Assembly: GCA_910574455.1 (NCBI GenBank)
Contig: CAJSYZ010000004.1
Span: 2,853,528 to 2,917,527 of the forward strand
Length of the DNA: 64,000 nt
Direction of reading: 5' to 3'
Origin: Trichaptum fuscoviolaceum
Lineage: Eukaryota > Basidiomycota > Agaricomycetes > Hymenochaetales > Trichaptaceae
Made by a program: the position numbers and the translations under genes. The stretch's first letter is position 1, and each line of letters opens with the position of its first letter. The notes beneath the pieces were generated by a model. That model made no database searches, was not told the origin of the DNA, and saw nothing but the letters and a program-made list of their open reading frames with translations. Shown one piece after another: positions 23,349 through 32,900 of this stretch.

Positions 23349-23937
23349 CGACTTGGATGCAACCTATAGTAGTACCTATTAGCAACTTGAAGTCGACTTT
23401 TGACTTACTTCGACTTTTGACTTACTAAGTTAGAACATGAATCCCCAGCCTCAGGCTGAAGCTGTCAACTTGAACTTGAAGTAGCACTGGCAGCGAATCG
23501 AGTTCGCCAAGGTGGACTCGCGTAGTAGGAGCTAGTAGTAGTCTACCTGGCAGATTTGCTAGTAGTACGGTAGAAGGCTGCGGCTGAGTGCCTTGACTCA
23601 CTGACTGCCAGTTCCAGTGTCAGGCTTGCCGTCTCGGTCGCCGGAATCCGAGTCGGAGTGCAACTTCAAGTTGAAGCCTGCCAGTGCCAGTCTGAGTGAG
23701 CCTGAGTGCCAGTGCCAGCGCCAGTGCCAGGTACCGCCGTGACTCAGGCTCGCTCACTGGCACTCCGAGTCACTGCCAGCCTGAGTGCCAGTGGCAGGCT
23801 GGCAGTGGGCGTAAATTTTCCTTGAATAGGCGCCCTCATCTTCAACTTGAACTTTAACTTGCACCTTTGACTCTGAGTCGACTCACCATCGATATTCATA
23901 GCACCTGCCAGTGTGCCCCTATTACTACTGCACAGGA
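23349..23937. promoter_or_regulatory. Motif-rich intergenic region between divergent Plavaka genes
   Basis: This 589-bp region separates the start of the transposase (minus) from the start of its partner gene (plus), so it should hold both promoters. It contains AACTTGAACTTGAAGT words (23464-23482, 23660-23675, 23841-23855), clustered TGCCAGTG/CACTGGCA words (23685-23805), CTAGTAGTAG (23528-23540) and CCGAGTCGGAGT (23648-23660). In CACTA-like elements dense short motifs near ends and promoters bind the transposase, so autoregulation is possible. Confidence 0.55.
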
Positions 23938-26900
23938 ATGTTAACTCAAAGACAGACGCGGGCTAAGAATAGCGATCAGCATCCGGGAGCGGTAGTCAAT
24001 AAGCTGCGAACACGTCGAACGAAAGAGGAGATATTGAGGGAGAAGGAAGGGAAGGAGAGAAGGAGAGAAGAACAGGCATCAAAGCGTGATGAGGCATTGA
24101 GGGAGAAGGAGGAGAAGGAAAAACAGAAGGAAGAACGGGCAGCTCTGCGCGAAGCTGCGGCACAGCAAGCCGCGTATGCGAGAGAGAAGAGAAAACTCAT
24201 CGCGGAACAGAAACGGGCAGCGAAAGAACAAGAGGCATCTGAGAAGGTACGCAAGAAAAGAACTGCAGCAGAGCAACAGGAAACAGCCATACTGGAGACG
24301 ATGGAGCTTGAGAACAATTTGTCAAAGGCTCTTGACATTCGCACCCATATGGGCTCAACTGCACCTAAGCTGGCTGGCACTGGCAAACGAGGGCGAAACA
24401 AGTCGAAAGGCGTCCCTGAAACTAGTGAGTCCTTATCTTCAAGTCAGTGACAGTCGAGTTATGAGATATGGGCATAACAGGTTCAACGAACGATGAAAAA
24501 GACAGCTCTTGTGCAGCTGAAGACGGCGAACATTTAAAGATTCGTAAGTTGTTTGCCTTTATGACTTTAGACTCCAAGGGTGACCACTTTAACTCACATT
24601 ATGATGCAGCTAACTCCGATGCGCCCAACAGAGCGCGCGCAAAGAAAGTTAGGAAAAAGGATACCAGAGGTGCACTTCCTTTCCGTACTCGCGTGCAGGG
24701 TGCAAAGGGTTCAAATAGTGCCATAAGTGGCACCGGATATCATAGTACGCTTGCAGGACAAAACAGCAGTCTTTCTGGTGAGGATACAGACATGATAGAG
24801 TCGCCCAATACGTCGAAGCAGAACGATAGGACAAAGCGACCTGTTAGGGCACTTCGCAACACAGATGGATCCACATTCTTCGGCGGAGAGGGCAGAAACC
24901 CTGAGGTCGCAGGGACAGAGGAGATCGACTTGTGAGTTTTAAGTCGTACTACTACTCAACCGTTGGCATCATAGTACGAAAGATCAATTTCAAACAAATT
25001 CAAGTTGATAGTAAGTGTGAAGCTTGATTTAGACTCAGCTACTTGAAGCTTATCCGACATCGTACTACAGATTAGTATTACTACTACTAACTTGAGCCTG
25101 AGTGCGCCTGGCGACACCGTGCCAGTGACCGGCTTGACCGGCGCGCGGCGGTGCCACACTCAGGTTGGCACTTAACTGTGACCCCGAGATGCCACCCGGG
25201 TTGGCAAGTTGCAGCTTCTTCACTTATAATGCTCACATTCTTATCTTTATTACAAGTTGTGAGCCTGGCTGACACAAGGAAAAACTAGGCTCCCCGTCTC
25301 GGCGCAAGACGATGCGAACTTTAGTCCTTGGGAGGATGAAGGAGTGACAGTAACCCTCACGAGTTTCCAAGGTGTAAAGAATAGCTCAGCTAGCGAACGA
25401 CAGACGGCACATCTCGTTGACTCCGACACTGATATTGTGAGTTGGATGGAGCATTAATTAGACTGGCAGAGGAAATCTTAATATTTTGATTGTGCGTTTA
25501 ATTAGGACGTGAGTAGACTGACAATACCGACCCAAGCCAATGTAAGTGCCGCTTATACTTCAAAGAAATCGTTTGATTCACAATAACTATACGTCGGTGG
25601 AGTCTCATGCACAACGATGGCTATCTAACAATTTTTCTGTATCGTAACAGGATGGAGCTAGCAGCAAATTGAAGAAAAGGAAGCTATCCCGCGACACTCT
25701 CTCCGAGTTGCAGGCTCATATAACACTGGTAAGCGGCTTCATAATCTCCTGTTTCGTTCAAGCTACTTATTTTTCTTTCTTTATGCACTGGAGAAGAAGA
25801 ATATCAAGGGACAATCGGGCATTCAGGTGAGTTCTACACAACAAAGCATGGACTTGGTGCCATACTTTGTTGTGGCCTCCGGCGTCGAATATACTTCCTT
25901 CATTACTTACCAAATTGTACTCTGAATAGGGCGCGAGCATGACGAACATCGTCAACTCCCAACTCGATGTATTGGTAAGTTTATTCTGCTTTTAATCCTC
26001 ACCCGTATACTCATCTATTTTCCCGTCAGGACGGTATTTCTGTTGAGGGTCATAGGGGGCAGTCTCCAGCGTCGCATCTACAGATACAGGTATGTGTAGG
26101 CATCGACACTCATTAGGATTACTTTTGGTGCCCCTTTCTTTGGCAAGTATCTGGATGTCCACTAAACCTTGTTTATGTGTAGGACAGCATGATTGTGAAT
26201 AATAAGAAGAGGAAGTCGCCGCCTGACTCAAACTCACATATCGATGTGGTAACATCCTTCTTGACCTCTAACCACTACCTTCCCGATTTGGTCGAGCCCC
26301 CCCGCTCCCATCGGTTAGGCATGGCAGACAGCCACACATCTAAGAAACCAAATATCCCTGCCAAACCTGGGCGGTCGTCAGCGTCTGCTGCTGCTGCCGC
26401 CACTGGCCAACCCCCCTCCGTCACCGTTGTTGCCCCGGCAACGACATCGACCGCCACCCCCGTCCCCTCGGCTCTGGGCTCGCCTGTACAGCTCAGACAA
26501 AGGGAACTCGATGTACTACCTCCCTCCTCACCACTCCCACCTAGCTCTGATGCTGATATGCCGTTGGCCTTCCCGGCAACACCGCGCGCGGGTGAGAAGC
26601 GTACGGCCTCTGTCCTGTCCCCACTACCGGGGCGCCCTGCTCCCCCCACTGATTCCCATTCCGGAACATGAGATGGCACTGATACATGGCATGTACCATC
26701 TCTGGGACACCCTCTCTGACAAGCTCACGGCCAACTTCGCTGACCTGAGCAAGACCCCCCACGAGCGAATGATGTTGAACGCCAGCACACTAGGTGGACT
26801 GTATGCAGCAACCTACACAATGCTGTCGACACTTGTGGATGGGAAGGATGCTATCCCAACGTCAAAGAGTATGCTGACCTTGCGGCAGCTGCCTTCCAAC

Positions 26901-29900
26901 AACACCACGCCGAAACCGGCGTCCCACTCCCCCCACCATTTGTACCCCCCTCCACCCCAGACGACGAACCAGCATCTAGCAAGAGCATGGCCACTATGAA
27001 CAAGGCTCTTGGACAGCTGATCAAGGAAGTCCGCGTTGTGCAGAAGCAGAATGCAGGCATCAGTAAGTTGAACAGCGATGTTGGCACCCTCTCCAGACAG
27101 GTGCAGACTCTACTCGACCGGCCTCCACCTCGCCCCCCTTGCATCAACCCGCCGCCACCCCCCCAGGTAGCTCCGGCCCCAGTACCACTCACTTACGCTC
27201 AGGTGGCAGCTGTCGCTGCCCCAGCACCCCCTGCCACCACCACCCCAGCCCCCAAGGCCACGGGCAGGACCACTCCCAAGAAGGCGCCCTCCTCTGGACG
27301 TGCCTCACCCCCACCACCCAAGATGTATGCCAAGGAGCCAACCTTGGTGTTTACAGCTAACCCCTACATCCCAGCAGCTAAGCGCAAGTCTGGTGCCGCC
27401 CTTACAACTGCGGTGCGTAATTTCTTTGCTGAGCTGCCCACCACAAAGCGTCTTCTGGTGCGGTCTGCGGTTTTCAACACTAAAGGCCGCATCGTATGCA
27501 CGTTCACTAACCGTCCAGGCTCTACTGAGGGCATGGCGGTCGAAAGCGCTCTTGATAGCCATGCGGGTGCCCTGTGTGCTCACTTGGCTCCCATTTGCTA
27601 CACGGGTACCATGCAAGTGCCACCGGTACTCACTGCAACCCGGGTCCGTCCGCGGTCCACCCTTAGGATTTCCATGGTCCCTACTAGGGACACTACTCTT
27701 CCCAAGGGTCAGCGGACGACGTACACTCAGGAGGATCTGCTGGCCGAGTTTAACAGCAATCCCATTCTTAGCGACCTCCAGTACATTGTCCCCCCCCATT
27801 ACACAGCACAATCGGATGCACTCGAGAAAGAGAAACTCGAGATTTGCCCGGTTATTTTCACCTTTGCAGACAGAGAGAAAGGAGAAATACGCGAGAAGCT
27901 CCTCAAAAAGCCGACCGTGTGGCTCTTCGGAATCCGACTCCGCCTATCCATCCCACCAATGCGCCCAGGCTTCTCTCAGTGCGACAGATGCCAGGCGCTT
28001 GGTCATTCCAGCAGGGGCTGTAAGGCCCCTATCACATGTGCGTATTGCGCTGGCCCGCATGCCACTAAATATCACCGCTCGAAGTGCCCAACCTGCGCTC
28101 AGGAAGCTGTCCCAGCTGGCACCCCATGCTCCCACCCCCGTCTCTGCGCTAACTGCCAGGGCCCTCATAGATCCACATCTGTGAAGTGCCCTCAGAGGCG
28201 TAAGTATGCCCCTTCACCAAACGATGATGAGTCTGATTCAGACTCTGATTCGCCCGATGACACTATGGAGCAAGGAGAATGATTGACACACTTCGTGTCC
28301 TTCAGTGGAATGCTGCCCACTCATTAGCAGCAATTCATTCTCTTTTTCCTCTTCTTGCTAACAACCCCCGTCCCCCACACCTTCTACTTATCCAGGAACC
28401 GCCCTGGTACAAGATTGGTACCCAACCCTCATTGACTAACCCAGACGGAGATGACGTCTTCAATGTCCCCTCTATTCCAGGTTACGTCCCCTGCCTCCCA
28501 CCGGCCACTCGTCCGCGAGTGGTTACTTACGTTTCACGGTCCCTCCCAACACACTCATGGTCTATCGTCGGTGCAGCGTCACATGGCACTGATGTCCTGA
28601 CTATTGAGGTTCGCTCTACCCACACTGTCCGCCTCTGCAATTACTATGGCCAGCAGGCGCCAGGGAGGGTAGCCCCAACCCCCACTTACCCAGGTGAGTC
28701 GTTTCTCTTCAGTCTCACCCCGGCAATAGCCGCTTCCCTAACAATCGCTGGCGACTTCAATCGCCGGCATCGTTCCTGGTCAGAGTTGCCATGTTCCAAT
28801 GCCGAGTCAAACAGGGGGCAACCCTTGGATGACTTCTTCCGAGAGCATGGACATGAGCCTGCCCATCACCCAGATGTGGACACTCGTCCGGGTAAAGATG
28901 GGCCGCGTTGTCCGATCGATATGGTCTGGACTGCGCCCAATATCCCACCAGAGCAGGTGATGGACACATTCACCAGCTCCCACTCCGCTCTCTCAGACCA
29001 CACCCTACTCACATGGGAGGTGCCAGTTGGACCATTCGTCCACCTTCCACGGCCCCCCAGACTGTCTAATGATGACAGAGAGGCATGGTGTGCTACTGCC
29101 TTCCCCTTGCTGCATGAGGCGTTCGCGCTTCCTGCGTCAGACAAGGCTGAACTAGATGCCAAAGCCAAAGCCATTCAATCTGCAATGGTGGCGGCGATGG
29201 AATCAATGACTAAATCCAGAAAGCGCTCCAAGACAGAGGTCCCCTGGTGGTCCCCTGAGTGCTCATCCTCACTCGCGGCAATTAAGGACGCCCCTACCGC
29301 CCGTTTGCGCGCCGCTGCTAAACGCGCCTTCAAAGCCACCACCAGAGCAGCGCGTCGCGTGTTCTATGCAGAACAGGTCAAAGACGCCAATTCCACCAAT
29401 ATCTGGAGCTGGGCCAAGCGCGGCCTCGGTATCCGCCCTACTCCTGTGCCTTCGCTGAGGAAACCAGACGGCACCTTCACCACCACTGAGCAGGAGAAAG
29501 CTGAGTTGTTTCATTCTACCTACTTTCCTCCTCCCCCTCCACTTCCAGCAGCGGGCTTACGCCCGCTGCCCCCACCTTCTGCAGCGGCGCCTCCCATACT
29601 CATGAAAGAGCTTATGGACGCCCTGGCCGGCACCTCCAACTTGTCTGCTCCTGGCCCCTCGGGCGTCGGATACCGTCCCCTCAAATGGGTGATTGGATCC
29701 TTCGCTAAGGAGGTGCTATCTTTGTTCAACGACTGTCTGCGCTTGGGTCACCACCCAGCGTGCTGGCGGATAACGAAGGTAGTAATGCTCAGGAAGCCAA
29801 ACAAGAAGGACCAATTCTCTCCTCGGTCTTACAGACCGATTACTCTAGAGGAGACCTTAGGGAAACTCCTTGAGAAGATCATTGCTAACCGTCTCCAGTT

Positions 29901-32900
29901 TCTGGCTAACACCCAGAACTGGCTTCCCCCAAACCAGTATGGCGGTCGTCAAGGACACTCTGTCTACGACGCCGCCCAACGCCTTTTACAGATTGTGGAG
30001 AAAGCCCAGTCGGAAGACAAAGTGTGTTCTGTCCTAGCGGTGGACATACAAGGCTTCTTTGACTCGGTTCATCCACAACATCTCCACCACCGGCTCTTGG
30101 AGTTAGGTTGTTCGCCAGACATGGCGGACTGGTGCCTTTCTTTCATGACCGGGCGGGAGGCTGCTATCTCTTTCGATGGCACCACACTCCCTAGTGTCCG
30201 TAAACCGGACTTTGGGACGCCTCAGGGCTCCCCTGTCTCACCCATTCTCTCCACTCTTTTTGCAGCAATTGCGATTCAGCGGTTCCACCACCCTGACTGC
30301 GAGCTCCTAGCATACGTCGACGACCACATGATTGCCATCACTGGCTCATCAGTCACTGCCAACTGCAGGAACTTAGTAGGCGCTTACCACCACCTCAACT
30401 CGAACTTCAACGACATCAATCTCAACATCGAGACCGCGAAGACCGAGCTCCTCCACTTCCACCCCCCTGGGCGTCGCCAAAGATATCGCGGCTGGGACTC
30501 CCGGGGTGTCCAACTCGACGAGGACACTCTCATTAAGCCCTCCATCCCACTTCGGTGGTTGGGGATCTGGTGGGATCCGGCCTTGTCTTTCAAACCCCAT
30601 GTTGAGCGCATGCGCTCCAAGGGCCTCTCAACACTCGCCGCCATTCGCCTGCTCGCCAACACAGAGCGAGGCATGTCCGCCCTCAACCTTCGCCAGCTTT
30701 ACTCAGCCTGCGTCAGAACAGTCCTCGCATGGGCTGCGCCGGTTTGGTACACTGGCACCCGCCAGAAGACCCTTGTGGCTCGTCTACAGGGCGTCCAAAA
30801 CACCGCTTGCAGGTGGATCCTTGGTGTTTACCGAGGCGCTTCACCGCTAAGCACCAATTATCTTTGCTCTATGCCCCCGTTTCAGTTTTATTTCAATTAT
30901 CTTAAAACTAATCATGCTCTTCGCCTTTGGCGCACTCCACATTCTGTAGGTAGACGTGCTATTCCTGCAGCACAAAAACCACGCCTGTACTCTTCTTCGC
31001 TTGCCGACCGTGTCCCGATTGCCCAACAGGTCCCTGCGTACACACACTCTCCCTGGGAGGATCCACTTGCCTTTGCTGGAGGACGCCTCAAGTTTGCCAT
31101 CCCTGCCGGCCCCGTTGACACTGACACTCGCCAGGCGTTTGTCGCATCTGCCAACTCTCTGTGCACCACCACCTCCGTCCAGATCTTCACAGACGGCTCC
31201 AGACTCGAGCACAAGTCTGGCTCAGCAATTGTCGCTATGCGCGGTCACCATCGCTTGGGCTTCAGACACTGCGCTTCCCCCAAAATCGCCACTGCCACTG
31301 ACGCTGAGATCTTCTCCCTTGCGTCTGCTCCAGCTTGGGCTGCCTCTCACTTCGGCCGCCACCTCCTGGAAGTGGAGTCCATCGTCTTCATGTCAGATTC
31401 GCTCACCGCCCTTCGCCTTGTCCGCGACTGGCCTTCAGCACCTGGCGCCCACTTACTACTCGCTTGGAAAGCAGGTATCACCAACCTGCTGGACATTCAC
31501 CCCAATCTTAAAATCGAGTTTCACTGGTGCCCGGGCCACTCAGGCGTCCCAGGAAACGAATGGGCTGATGAAGAGGCAAAGAAAGCCACAGAACTGCCAC
31601 CCTCATCTTCCCTTCCTTCGATATCCGCCCTCCGCGAGCAGAACACCCTCAACGCCCAGAAGCAATGGGAGGACCACCTCGCCCACGCCACTGCCTCCAC
31701 TGCCGACAAGTACTTGGCAATCACAGGCCCACCAAAACGTCGTCCGCGCGCACTCATGGAGATGTCGGACACCTACCCCCGCGCTGAGATTTCAGCAGTT
31801 GCTCAAGTCCTCTGCTGCGCTGGCCCCTTCGGGGCGTACTGGATGCGCATGAGCCCAGAATATAGGCGCAGAAACGGCCTGATCACCTACTGTCGTTGGC
31901 ACAATCATCCCCCTTGGCCTGCCCAGACCGCCGCCCACATACTTGGTGGCTGCGAGACTTTCCGACCTTGGATTGGTAAGGTCTGGCCTAAAGGCACCCC
32001 ACTCCCAGCCCACCACACAGAGTGGGCAGATGAACCCCTTATCGACGTGATTCGCAAGTGGCTTAAGTTCACTAGGCATCTCGACCGCCCCACTCAGCGC
32101 ACCTCAGCTGCCATCCGCCTTGCATTTGCGATGATGGAGCTAGATGGCCTCCCAACCGACCAGGACATGGACCTGACGACCCTTCGTGTGTACGTACGGC
32201 GCGCCCTTGGACCACGCACTCAGGACACGGACCCGGATCTTTATGATTTTAACGGTCACGTTTCAGACCCTCCTCTTGATCTTTGATGCAACTTACTTCT
32301 TTGTTATGTATGAGGCACCAGCGATCCCAGACAGAAAGGCGCTTTACCCAGGTTAACGCCCAGGTACTGTGCTCGGACGCGCCCTCTTTTCTAAACCTCG
32401 TTTGTGCTTGTAGTGTAGGTTCACCTGCGCCTTGACATGGGCGTGGTGATATGTAAACCAATCTCTTCTCTTCCTCTTCCCCTCTTTAATAGGCGGTGCG
32501 CCCACTTAGCCGCCACCTCCGGTGGCGGGCACCTCCCGCCCAGTTTCGTAGTTTACCTCGATGACGGGCGCCTCCGTTGTAGATAGGTCATGTACTTAGC
32601 TATGCTGCAGGAATAATAAAAAAAAAAAAAAAAAAAAAAAAAAATATCGATGTGGTAATTCGTACTCTTCCACCCAATTTCAAAAGCACTTCCTTACTAT
32701 CTAAAACAGGCTAGCATGAACGTGTATATGAAGAAGCCTCCATCCCAGGCTGCCTCAACAGTTAGTGTCAATCACATCTAATTTCCATTTCATATTGTTT
32801 TCTGATCAAGCGACAAGGACTTAAATACTGCTAAGGAGAGTGAACCGCAAGACAGTCATTCTCAGGCTGATATACTGGTATTTAATTCTCTTCGAGCTTC

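Larger units (their letters stand above)
26253..32643 (+). mobile_element. LINE A, full-length Tad-like non-LTR retrotransposon
   Basis: A 6.39-kb element is flanked by a 15-bp target duplication ATATCGATGTGGTAA (26238-26252 and 32644-32658). It has ORF1 (gag-like with CCHC knuckles), ORF2 (endonuclease, RT, RNase H), a 3' UTR with a stable hairpin and a poly(A) tail (about 32618-32643). It begins CATCCTTCTTGACCTC, matched by the inner end of the inverted segment of LINE F at 43627. It interrupts the Plavaka partner gene at an intron donor (GTAA is part of the duplication). The architecture of APE endonuclease, RT and RNase H plus a CCHC ORF1 is that of the fungal Tad group. Confidence 0.93.

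Noticed and set aside
24079..24401. Minus-strand Ser/Phe-rich ORFs
   Set aside because: They are the reverse of the Lys/Glu-rich helical exon of the partner gene.
26275..26679. Minus-strand 134-residue ORF opposite LINE A ORF1, also seen at 43098-43610
   Set aside because: It is present in both copies only because the ORF1 sequence is shared; composition is that of an antisense shadow.
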